A DNA stretch of 64,000 bases, from assembly GCA_963989245.1 (NCBI GenBank), contig OZ022339.1:92493142-92557141 (forward strand). Direction: 5' to 3'. Shown here piece after piece: positions 41,701 to 51,226 of the stretch. The first letter of the stretch is position 1, and each line of letters opens with the position of its first letter. Below the pieces are notes generated by a model. It was not told the DNA's origin. It worked only from the letters and a program-made list of their open reading frames with translations, and did not search any database. Position numbers and translations under genes: made by a program. Source of the DNA: Nansenia antarctica (taxonomy: Eukaryota; Chordata; Actinopteri; Argentiniformes; Microstomatidae).

Positions 41701-43399
41701 CCATAACATCGTCTAGGTAGCACAATAGACTGGTGAAATTCTGATCCCCAAAGATCGAGAGCATCATCCGCATGAACGTAGCCGGGCTGTTGGACAACCC
41801 TTGAGGCATCCGGTTATATTCATGCAGGCCAAAGGGAGAGGAGAACGCAGTGTATTTCTTGTGGTCCTCATGTAAAGGCACGTTGTAGAAACCAGAGGTA
41901 AGGTCCATTGTGGAGAAGTAGGCATTACCACCTAGTGCAGCCAGCGCGTCAGCCTGATGAGGCAGCGGATGTGCGTCTTTCGTTGTCCTCGCATTAAGCC
42001 ATCTGAAGTCCGTACAGATGCGCAATCCTCCATCCTTCTTCCACACAAGAACCAAGGGCGAGGCATATTCGCTGTTGGACTTACGAATTATGCCCTTCTC
42101 CTCCATGTCGTTGATGGCAGACCTCAGCTTCTCGTAGTGGTTCGGTGGCACTCTGCGGTAGGGCAGGCGAAATGGCCTCTCGTCCACCAGATGTATCTTG
42201 TGCACGAAGTCAGACGCCTCACCACAGTCCAACTTGTGGCGTGAAAAGATTGACTCGTATTTCACAACAAGCTGACAAAGCTTCTCTCTCCACAGGTCAG
42301 AGACTTCACACGCGTCCAAGTCTAGGTCGCGTAGACCAAGTTCCTCCAGTGCCTTTCTGATGTCTTCTTTGGGCCTTGCTACAGACTCACTAGTCACGGA
42401 TTGTGGGGAAGACTGAATGTGGTCGGGCGGGGACAGATCTTCAGCGGCAATGCAGGGGAACACGTCCGCCAATTTGGTGTTTCGCTTCAGCACTACCGGC
42501 TCACCGGTGGGATTCACAACCTTCATAGGCAGCCATCGGTCGCCCCACATCGGCGTAACAACTCTGCCAACCAGAACTTTATTCGGTCTGCATCTGGACT
42601 GAGTTGGTTCCACAACCACCGTACTGCCCTCTGATATAGGTGCCGACACAGGGAGTCTGCCCCATACAAGATGCTCACTATTTGGCTGTAGCACCACACA
42701 CTGTTGTAGCTTCAGTGTGCCAACCTTCTCAGGCACTGTCTCACCCCTCCATCTCTCTGTATTGGAAAGGAGAGAGAAGAAGTGATGACAGTCCCCATCA
42801 CTGCCACCACCATGTTCAGATATCAGCCGCCAATAGCTGTCAGTCTTCCTCATCAACTCTAGGATTTTCTTGATGGCATTACTGCCTAGTATCATGTCAT
42901 CGGTCTGTCCAGGCACCACAAGCATTGGGATGACCATCTTGCAGTCATACACCACCACATCGACATTGTATATTGCCTTAGGTACAACTCGGTGACCACC
43001 ACATCCTATGATAATGACATCATCAGCGGGGCATCCTCTCAGATCAGGGTTACGCTGCAAGAGACGCGCCTCCGCAGCCTCGCTAAGCGTGCATGCCATA
43101 GAACCACTGTCTATCATCGCTCTAAGAGAGACATCTGCAGCGGAGACAGTGGTGTAGAATAAACTATCAGACCTTTGGACTCTGTGTAGACCTTGAAATA
43201 CTACTGTCTTGTTCGAAGGCGCTCTGGAGATGAATGACTTGTACGTTGACTCACAATCAGCCATTTCATCATTTGGGGAGATATTAACATGATCTGCACA
43301 GTCCTCCCTTGAATGCAGATCTATAAGTTTCCCTGCTGCGCCGACTGGGCACGCCCCTGCATCGGACACTTGGATCTGGGGTGTCCAGGCGAATGGCAC
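38734..43399 (-). CDS. pol: Ty3/gypsy pol polyprotein: protease, RT, RNase H, integrase
   Basis: About 1,555 codons, minus strand, cut at its C-terminus by the inserted element (the frame closes at 38708). In order: aspartic protease (AMIDSGSMACTLSEAAEARL, DSGS active site near residue 90), RT (LRICTDFRWLNARTTKDAHP, STMDLTSGFYNVPLHEDHKK, PQGLSNSPATFMRMM and catalytic YLDD at residues 561-564, + 41708-41719), RNase H (LAVDASFDGIGAVISQ), integrase zinc finger (HDAAGHQGRS to HCQRC), integrase core (VCIDFWTAEQ, HSDQGANFESRLLKDLLEMA, PYHPMGNGVTERFN) and a C-terminal region. All expected catalytic residues are visible. It overlaps gag by 79 bases and lies in the -1 frame relative to it, the usual arrangement for frameshift expression. 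Confidence 0.9.
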
Positions 43400-44724
43400 T
43401 GGAAGCAGAGCCTCTGGTCACGGCAGTGAGTCCAAGCAGAGTGTCTAGCGTCGCCACACACAGCACACGGCAGGTTATTCAGACCCTCAATCCTGGGGGG
43501 GCTGGGTCTATACTGCTTGTTTGACATGTCCTTAGCAGGAGCAGACTTCTCCACTAGGACTTTCTCTAGCATTGAGATGATACGTTCAAAGGCCTCTGCC
43601 CCCTTGTCTGGGCGAGTATCCTGCTTTTCAGGTGAACACATATCAGTGCCTGACATCTCAACTCTGTTCACTAGCACACCCTCACTGGGCCTTCTACTCA
43701 CGGCTGCGGCAACACCGTTCGAGCACACCTGAGTGTGGAACTCGTCAAGTACATCTTGGACCTCTACAGCAGTCCACTTATCGATCGTCTTTGATCTGAA
43801 AGTCATGGCAAGCTCTTTGGATGGACAGTTCCTGATGAACATACGTGTCACCTCCAGGAGAGGGCACTCAAGTGTTTTACCTTGTTCTTTGAGGCGATCA
43901 GTGGCAACATCTGCAGCTTGATTGAGGCGTAGCCAGTAGTCATACGCTTCCTCACCACTCTTCGGCAGCGTGGTGTAGAAGTCGGCTAGGGGGATAGGTG
44001 AACAGGGAACAGCAGCAAAATGCTTACGTAGAAGACCATAGATGGCCTCTGGGTTTTCAGCGACATTAATGCCACTGCTCCTCGTCCCATACTTCACTAC
44101 ATCCTTAGCCCTGCCCCTGAGATGGGTGAATATTTCTTCCGCCTGCTGATCTGCTCTGATGTTCGCCTTTTTCACATAACTCCTCATTATGTCTTCCCAC
44201 TCACGCACATTCACTGCGTCCTTATCATCCCCTCTGAACGTTGGAGGCTCCTTCACCCTCCTGTGAGGTACCAATTGGACTTGGGACAGGTCTAGACTCT
44301 GGGTGGATGTATCAGTGGGCGTGGTCTGTGCATGCGCAGTGCTAAGAGGAGGTAGCGTTGAGTCAAGGCGTGCAAGTATGCTATCTGCCAGCTGTAGACC
44401 AACATCTCTAATTATGTCACTCATCTGGCTCACTACATTAGGTAACTCGAAAGCAGAGATTGGGGATGGGGCATCACTGACCCGTGTGCTCGGTGCATGA
44501 TCAATGTCGTGGCTCTGAGAAGGAACTGTGTCCCCACTAACTGAAAGGGCCCCAGCAGCATCCTGACTACCCACAACATGAACATCACCCCCCTGAACAG
44601 GACTATCATAACTCAACACTGGAATCCCCCTACCTCCACTGAGGAGGATCGCTCTACCCCTCCCCATGCTACTGCTTAGTGGCGTACTGAAACATCCTGG
44701 TCTGTGGCTCATGCTGAACCACAA
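43321..44724 (-). CDS. gag: Ty3/gypsy gag (capsid and zinc-knuckle nucleocapsid)
   Basis: 467 codons on the minus strand. The N-terminal 150 residues are low complexity; a capsid-like middle contains EPPTFRGDDKDAVNVREWED, HLRGRAKDVVKYGTRSS, LADFYTTLPKSGEEAYDYWL and a SKELAMTFRSK segment, as in vertebrate Ty3/gypsy-derived Gag proteins. The C-terminus has two Cys/His clusters: CAVCGDARHSAWTHC and CFQCHSPGHPRSKC, the second a classic CCHC knuckle. Start at the first Met after the primer site and leader. The encoded protein would form the particle that packages element RNA in the cytoplasm. Neighbour pol begins inside its last 26 codons. Confidence 0.85.
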   Translation of the reverse strand: MWFSMSHRPGCFSTPLSSSMGRGRAILLSGGRGIPVLSYDSPVQGGDVHVVGSQDAAGALSVSGDTVPSQSHDIDHAPSTRVSDAPSPISAFELPNVVSQMSDIIRDVGLQLADSILARLDSTLPPLSTAHAQTTPTDTSTQSLDLSQVQLVPHRRVKEPPTFRGDDKDAVNVREWEDIMRSYVKKANIRADQQAEEIFTHLRGRAKDVVKYGTRSSGINVAENPEAIYGLLRKHFAAVPCSPIPLADFYTTLPKSGEEAYDYWLRLNQAADVATDRLKEQGKTLECPLLEVTRMFIRNCPSKELAMTFRSKTIDKWTAVEVQDVLDEFHTQVCSNGVAAAVSRRPSEGVLVNRVEMSGTDMCSPEKQDTRPDKGAEAFERIISMLEKVLVEKSAPAKDMSNKQYRPSPPRIEGLNNLPCAVCGDARHSAWTHCRDQRLCFQCHSPGHPRSKCPMQGRAQSAQQGNL

Positions 44725-44975
44725 TTCAATAAAACAGTACTATACAGACTAATCAGATAAGAGACCAGTAAAGAAAAATGTCACCAAAACAGCAATAAAA
44801 CTAAAATAAATCACAGATCACATTCATTAATTCAACAATCCATTTGTGCATAACATCACCGAATGGACTGAGTGAAACCATCCGCCGCCCACCAGACAGC
44901 ACGCAGGAGCGGTCCAGCAGAGTGATCCAGCAGAGTGGTCCCGGTCAAGGTGAAGAGTTGACTTCAGGTCCACAG

Positions 44976-44987
44976 GTCACGGCACCA
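44976..44987 (-). promoter_or_regulatory. Primer-binding site matching tRNA-His
   Basis: The plus strand reads gtcacggcacca, which equals the 3' end of vertebrate tRNA-His with CCA; the minus strand (element sense) therefore reads TGGTGCCGTGAC, two bases after the LTR end. It sets the LTR boundary at 44989. Confidence 0.8.
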
Positions 44988-44988
44988 A

Positions 44989-46001
44989 TGTGACGGGGTG
45001 TATCTTTTCAAGAATCACTCTCAGCTGGATGGCTCACGTTCATTTATTCTGTCGAAAAATATGTACAGTGCATCAACTTCAACTTCATCAACGGAACGTG
45101 CAGGGTCATTGGTCTAATTTCGTCTTAGTGGTTAAGAATGCACTGCTCATATAGTAGTCACTCACACTACACAAATTATAACAATAATATAAAACAAAAA
45201 TACAAAATGTGTAGACTACATAAATCTTCACTTGTGTGATCGTATAGTGGTCTCCATTTAACAATAACAACAAGAAATCATGAACATCAAAATGCATGGA
45301 AAAACAGCGCACTTGGGATACGCATGCGCACCACGTGTAGCAATGGCTGCAACCTGACTGTTGGCTAGCTGCGAGCGTGGTGCAAACTCGTGAGGTGGAA
45401 AATCCAACCTCCTCATAGAATAGTCTACTAACAGAACAACAGACATACAATAACACAAAAATAATAATATTACCTGTCGAAAAATATGTACAGTGCATCA
45501 ACTTCAACTTCATCAACGGAACGTGCAGGGTCATTGGTCTAATTTCTAAAATGATATTACACACGAACAGTCACATTAGCGTCATCAATGCTAACAACAG
45601 AAAACTCATTTTACCAATGCTATGATATGTTCCAAGTAAAATACTATACATGGGGAAACTCAAAACAGCTATCTTAATCATCAACCATTCAAATAAAACA
45701 TAGATACATTAATAATCTCTTAAATTATATGCGATCTCAGACCCTGCAGAAAACGTGACCTTACCGTCTCAGTGGTTAACAATGAACTGAGGGAGATCAC
45801 GTTACGTCCCGTGCAAATGCACTGTCCAGCTATATTTACACAGCATCCGGGTCACGGACACACCCCGGGTATACCACGTCATTAAACCCCTACAGGGTGC
45901 AGTTTACAATGGCGCAGTTTATACCTATTTTATTATAAGACCTTATTTATTATAATACCTATTTTAGCTATAATTAAACTTGACCTTTCTACTCCGTTAC
46001 A
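44989..46001 (-). repeat. 5' LTR of the gypsy element
   Basis: Element sense starts TGTAACGGAGTAG and ends CACCCCGTCACA, i.e. canonical TG...CA ends, about 1,013 bp, immediately next to the primer site. The left boundary is firm, the right one is inferred from the TGT/ACA symmetry because no second LTR is available for comparison. Confidence 0.6.
45049..45546. repeat. 73-bp direct repeat inside the LTR
   Basis: The block beginning ctgtcgaaaaatatgtacag and ending ttggtctaatttc occurs at 45049-45121 and 45474-45546, identical as far as I can see. Confidence 0.9.
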
Positions 46002-47013
46002 CTTGACCACTTATAAAACACTTTTCTTTAAATCACACCTCAATTTACATACCATAACCACTTGCGTGTCAATACCTTATTCATTTAACCATCTTAATCA
46101 ACATTCTACTTCTGCATAGTTTCAAATCTTGTGCTATGACACAATACCTTATTTCTGTACCTTACAGATAAACACAATACTGTATTTCTGTTGACTCAAG
46201 CGTGATCTGCAGTTCACCTTATTTCCTGTCAAATACCTCAATATGTCTGTACCTTACAGATAAACATAAATAAAAACCCACGGAATGCCCAATTCCGTTT
46301 AATCAATTCTTCTATGAATTAATCAATATCCAGTGTCAGTATATCTCCTCCAGAGTGACCCCTAGCAGCTCTGTCCTTTTATAACGTATTATCCTATATG
46401 TGAATTAATGACCTTCATGTACACAGCAGTACTAAAACTTTAATATTTAGTCCAATTTAGTCATTAGCCCCCCCTTCATCAAATTCATCCCCTTTCCTTC
46501 ATTTAAGGAAAAAAATTACAGGTTTTTCCCTCTAGAACAGCAATTCAGGTTAAAGCACACAATCACACTGTGTTATCTGCCTTACCTGTCTCGCTGAATC
46601 TAGGATCCTGTTCGTTAAACGCCAATTGATAGTGGGTGATTGTCAGATGATGGGCGGCAGGCCGAGAATTGTTCATTCCCCTTTAAGTGAATATTTAATA
46701 GATTTGCTCAAGTAGACAATTAAGATATAAGTTTATTCCCATACAGCGCTGGGTGTCCTCTCATCACGGCAGGCAGAGAGAAGAGACACACCGAATGACA
46801 TTTTACCGTGGCCCTTATATCCTAGATTTCCGCTGACACAGGAAACAGCTGTACCTTACCACTAAAGTTAGATGTGGCGTTCGCCTCTCTTCCATACCAT
46901 AACGGGTTGGTCGTTATGGCAACTAAGTTACTTGACTCTGGTCAGCTGACCTATTGACATCAGTTCCCATACATGTCTCCATCCTGTGTCCCTGTCGTAC
47001 CACCTTGCTGACC
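46002..47013. other. Unassigned, possibly another LTR remnant
   Basis: AT-rich; a word taccttacagataaaca occurs twice (46160-46180 and 46250-46268). The part before 47014 and the part after 50139 were contiguous before the hAT insertion. No gene seen. Confidence 0.35.
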
Positions 47014-47021
47014 ACTGCAAG

Positions 47022-50000
47022 TAGGGTTGCCACCCGTACCTTGAAATACGGAATCGTTCCTTATTTGACAGTTAAAAGATGAGTTCCGTTTTGAACCAAT
47101 ACGGAACGCTGTTTGTTCCGTATTTTCAATCCACCCGCATTGCGTGATTCCTCCAATATATCTTACTGCAGCGCTGGGCAATATCAGTGTTTCCTCTATA
47201 TGCATTGATTCGTGGCGGCCCGCACTGCAATCGAGACTGAATCGCTCAACAGGCGCGCGGCGCGAGGCGACGCACTTGCAAAACAGTTTTGTGATTGGTC
47301 CGAATTTAGCAGGACATTTGGATTTCAGGAAATCGCCCGTCCCTTTAATCTTTTCTATCGCACACGGCGGCCTGTCAGACGTGAAACAGCGTGCTTCTGG
47401 AGAGCAGCACTCCCGTAATGCCAGGATCCAGATGAACCAAGCTGCAGTGACACAGTATTTCGTACCACAGGCATCTCCTGAAGCAGATAAGGTAATGATC
47501 GATTTTGAATCCATTCTACCATGTGTGACGGTTGTTGTTGTTGTTGTTGTTGTTAGTAGTCGATGTGGGCAGAATCGTCCCTAGTGTGTGTCACGTGATG
47601 CAAGACGGGGTGGTTGTCATAGCAACGATCAACATAGTGTACAAGTACTGATCGATGTATCATCAATATAAATATAGTGCACAAAATTAAAATAATAAAA
47701 TAAACAACTCTGATGTTATATATATATATATATTATTATTATGTTATGTGCTCGACTCATCTGGAAAATTGCATTTTCAATACTAATGGATTAACAGGAT
47801 ACAGACAAATGCTCAGAGAAAAATATATTTAAAAAAATGTATTAATATGTTTTTCTCACATTAAAAATGTTAAAAATTTCTGTGGTTTCACTGTTTGGAA
47901 ACAGAAACTGGTGTGACTTTCATAACTGTGTCCAAACAACACTACAATTAATACTGTTGAATTTCATTAACAATTTGTCATCCTTTCCCCCCTCTAGGTT
48001 ACAGCAGCGGAATTGACGCATGTGTACCACACGGTTAAGCACAACCTCAGCTACAATAGTGCTGACTGTGGACACAAACTCAATCAAACGATTCTGCATG
48101 ATTCCAAAATCGTAAAGAAAATGTCTCTAGGGAGAACAAAGGCAGAAGCAATGGTCAAAGACATCCTTGCGCCGAAGGCAGTGGGTGAAGTTCTTAATGT
48201 CTTGACATCAGGACCCCTCCCATTCTCCATCCAGACGGATGCATCAAATAAGGGGAACAGGAAGATGTTTCCCCTTGCTGTACAATTCTTTCAGCCAGAA
48301 ACTGGGGTCACCAACAGAATGCTTGACTTCATAGAAAATGCAGATGAGTCAGCCGCTGGGATTATATATTCCATACAACAATCACTTGATAAATTTGGCT
48401 TATCATTAGATCAAGTGACAGCATATAGTGCAAACAATACTAATGTAAATTATGGAATCCACAACTCGGTCTTCACAAACCTGAAGAAAAAGCAAAAGGA
48501 TCTGCTGCAAGGGAACTGTCATGCCCACATTATGCACAACACAGTGAAACATGCTCTGGACCAGCTCACTGTAGATGTCGAAAACATTGTGCTGAAGGTC
48601 TATGGGCACTTCTCCGTATCAGCCAAACGAAGAGAATCCCTCAAAGAGTTTTGTGAATTTTGTGATGTGGAATTCAGGGAGATTCTACGACATGTCACAA
48701 CAAGGTGTCTCTCCCTCAATCCAGCCATCACCCGGCTTATGCAAACATGGACTGCTCTCAAGTCTTACTTCATCAGCCTGGGGGATGAGTGTCCCAGACA
48801 GATCAGAGATTTGTTAAATCTCAGTGAAGACTCAACTGGGGAAGACCCTGACATTGTGGAGGTTTACCTCCTGTTCTGCAACAATATCCTCTCCCTCTTT
48901 GAGGAAGTTGTTAAGAAGCTGGAAAGCAATTCAACCACCTGTGTTGAGTTATATTCCATCATGGATAACTTCAAGCAAAAACTCACACAAACTCACACGA
49001 CCATTTCTATGGCTACTTAACCAAAGTGAAGCTGCAGCGTCTCCTTCCACATGATGCAAACAAGGCAAGGGCAGATTTCACTGCGTTTCTTAACACAGCA
49101 ATCTCTTGATGAGAAATGGTTTAACTTTTCAGAGAACAACTGGTTGTTCTCCCTGCAATCTCTCTCTCTGCACCATGGAATGGCTACCTTCAGTGATATT
49201 GAGAGGATCACTGGTAAAATCAACCTCATCCATAAAGTCAATATGGATGAACTATATGATGAATGCACCACAGCAAATGCCACTTTGAAGGGGCTCAGGG
49301 AGGGTGCAGAAGATGAGTGGAAGTCCAAAGCTGTGGCTACCAGGTGGGTGGCTATCTTTCAAGCAGCTGACCTGCCTAACATGCTGTCCGTCATCAGCCA
49401 CATCCTGAGCGTCCCAGCAGCCACTGGATATGTGGAAAGGATCTTTTCCAGAATGACCAGCAAATGGAGTGACTGCAGGAACAGGTGCTCTGTGGAGCTC
49501 ATGAGGAGTGAGCTGCTGATCACTCTCAACTTTGAGCTGTCCTGTTCAGAGTTTTACTCCATTGTTTTGAAAGACAAACAGCTGCTCAGTGCTGCAAGGA
49601 GTGATCAGAAGTACATTCGGAAAAATAAATACACACAGTGAGGAAGAGAGAGAGAGGTGTTAACTGTTTTCACAGGAAAAATAAGTAACACAATGAGGAG
49701 AAGAGAGAGAGCTCAACTGCTAAACCCTGTCTACTGCTGCACAGGATTGAATGATGACTGTTGAATGTTTTGTAGTTTTATAGTTTCATAAATTATTATT
49801 TGCACAACCATTGTTGCACTATATTTGAAAGTGGCAAAGCTTTGTTTAATTGTAAGTTATTGAGTTAAGTTATGGTGCATATACTGTATGCTAATGCTTT
49901 TTGTTTAATACATTTTGTATTAAGATACGTTCAGTCAGTGTTAATAAAGCACTTGAAACTTTAAGTATGAATCTAAATGCTTTATTGAAACGATGTTTAA

Positions 50001-50131
50001 CTTATGATTTACTAGCACTGGGCCCCCCCCCCCCCCCCGCCCTTGGGCCCGTGGTGGTCGTGGTCCCGAGGAGCGGGGCCCCTACTGCGAGGGGTGTCCC
50101 TTATTTCTCTGACTGAAAGGTGGCAACCCTA
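47022..50131 (+). mobile_element. hAT DNA transposon, complete ends, 8-bp target duplication
   Basis: Terminal inverted repeats tagggttgccacc (47022-47034) and ggtggcaaccctA (50119-50131) are perfect over 13 bp. Both are flanked by actgcaag (47014-47021 and 50132-50139), the 8-bp duplication diagnostic of hAT. The element is 3,110 bp. Subterminal copies of the words ccgtattt / aatacgga near the left end are likely transposase-binding repeats. A run of 17 C lies at 50022-50038. Confidence 0.95.
47430..49641 (+). pseudogene. hAT transposase (ZNF862-like type), frameshifted, Asp to Asn change
   Basis: Exon 1 reads MNQAAVTQYFVPQASPEADK and ends at a donor (gtaatg, near 47491); the acceptor ccccctctag near 47998 opens exon 2. 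Exon 2 has KHNLSYNSADCGHKLNQTIL, the first catalytic Asp in FSIQTDASNKGNRK (48238-48240), then VTAYSANNTNVNYG, where related transposases have an Asp in place of the first Asn (48433-48435), and NCHAHIMHNTVKHA (the C/DxH-type motif). Two frameshifts near 48990 and 49090 precede the C-terminal hAT dimerisation region (SVPAATGYVERIFSRMTSKW, SVELMRSELLITLNF; stop 49639-49641). No BED finger was seen. Inactive copy. Confidence 0.85.
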
Positions 50132-50139
50132 ACTGCAAG

Positions 50140-50330
50140 GCTCCAATGTCCTTAGAGTTAAACTGGTCCCGTGGTCTCTAAATCTGGCCCAGGTCCAATT
50201 ACACAGATACAGAGAGAGAGGTTGGCTCACTCTCAACAGTTAGATGTCACAACTTGCTGATAATCACTAATGATAAAGTATTTAGGGTTTACCTAAGCAC
50301 AATGTAAAAACACATCCTATCAGAGACTGA
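50140..50330. other. Right half of the hAT target region, unassigned
   Basis: Continues the sequence left of 47014. No gene seen. Confidence 0.4.
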
Positions 50331-50429
50331 AAGTCTTGAAACAAACAAATGAACAAAAAAACAAGCATTTGAATACCTGTTTTAATGTTGCCAAAATAAA
50401 ACCTCTTCACAAAAAAAAAAAAAAAAAAA
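50331..50429 (+). repeat. Poly(A)-ended retrocopy 3' end, copy 2
   Basis: Reverse complement of 26928-27030: tcttgaaacaaacaaatgaa through ttttaatgttgccaaaataa to an A run (50411-50429). Confidence 0.85.
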
Positions 50430-50640
50430 CGAGACTGAGGAACAGGAACATTGCTGAGCTGAACAAGGCTCAGTCCGCTCGGACATTTAAATCAGCCGGT
50501 GAGATTATACCAAACCAGATTAAAAGAACGAGACTGAGGAACAGGAACATTGCTGAGCTGAACAAGGCTCAGTCCGCTCGGACATTTAAATCAGCCGGTG
50601 ATCACTACCGCATGCAGAGGAAGGTTCTCTACAGGGTCAA
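50430..50640 (+). repeat. 98-bp tandem duplication with an open frame
   Basis: The block gagactgaggaacaggaaca... cagccggtga occurs at 50431-50505 and again 98 bp later. Both copies are in the same open plus frame (LRNRNIAELNKAQSARTFKS, then AGDHYRMQRKVLYRVK and stop at 50641-50643). The encoded segment is charged and helical-looking; not recognised. Confidence 0.7.
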
Positions 50641-50689
50641 GTAGAGAAGGCATTGGAGGACCTGTCACTCATGGGCTCCCTGCGGTACC

Positions 50690-50775
50690 TCAGGTCACTA
50701 GAGATGGTAGAGGAGGAGGAGAGAGATGGTAGAGGAGGAGGAGAGAGATGGTAGAGGAGGAGGAGAGAGATGTCA
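50690..50775 (+). repeat. 22-bp purine-rich tandem repeat
   Basis: Three to four copies of agatggtagaggaggaggag. Confidence 0.9.
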
Positions 50776-50904
50776 GTGCCGCTCTTTATTTTTATGCAGA
50801 GGGACGCATCCATGCTGCCCTCCAACAGTAAGTATAGCAATGTTCATCATTTAAATGACTACTGATGGACTGAGACAGTAAGCTTGGGGAAATGATAAAG
50901 AAAA

Positions 50905-51030
50905 AACCAGCAGGGAGGAGGAGCTACAGCTGCAGCTGGCCCTGGCCATGAGAGGCCGCCGAACAGGAGGAGAGGCTACAAATGGCTCTGGAGGAGAGTA
51001 AGAAGGCTGATGGAACCCCCCTGGTGTGGT
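50905..51030 (+). pseudogene. Epsin-like ubiquitin-interacting-motif exon relic
   Basis: Plus strand reads SREEELQLQLALAM and, after a small indel, EQEERLQMALEESKKAD with a stop at 51028-51030. Epsins carry tandem UIMs with the pattern EEELQLQLALAMS...E and LQMAIEESKR, so this matches the UIM-coding exon. An acceptor-like aaaaaccag precedes it. UIMs bind ubiquitinated cargo in endocytosis; this fragment is isolated and frameshifted. Confidence 0.6.
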
Positions 51031-51153
51031 GACTGTGTGAGGTGAGAAACTTGGCCTTCGTCTGGGGCTTCATTTGGTGGAGCAGTCACAGACGGGGGGG
51101 TGGGCTCCAGAAGGGAGGAAGGCTCCAGAGGTCTTGTGTATGCACATGAATGT

Positions 51154-51226
51154 GTGCGTGTGTGTGTGTGTGTGTGCGTGTGTATGTGTGTGTATGTGTG
51201 TGTGTCTGTCTGTGTGTGTGTGTGTG
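51154..51226 (+). repeat. (GT)n microsatellite
   Basis: Interrupted GT tract directly abutting the start of the R2-group LINE copy 1. Confidence 0.95.

Larger units (their letters stand above)
38737..46001 (-). mobile_element. Ty3/gypsy LTR retrotransposon with open gag and pol
   Basis: Minus strand, order LTR, primer site, gag, pol. gag and pol are both open over full length. The 5' LTR (44989-46001) and a primer-binding site are recognisable; the 3' LTR is not visible on the left, where a TTAA-flanked element interrupts the end of pol and the expected LTR was not found down to 35.8 kb. No envelope gene was seen. Confidence 0.85.

Noticed and set aside
44976..44987. tRNA-His gene
   Set aside because: Only the last 12 bases match; it is the retrotransposon primer-binding site.
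44725..46960. Envelope gene or second ORF upstream of gag
   Set aside because: No open frame with signal peptide or membrane span; the sequence is LTR and AT-rich flank.
47144..47584. 146-codon ORF at the left of the hAT as a whole protein
   Set aside because: Only its middle (MNQAAVTQYFVPQASPEADK) fits a transposase exon before a donor; the remainder is subterminal repeat and intron.
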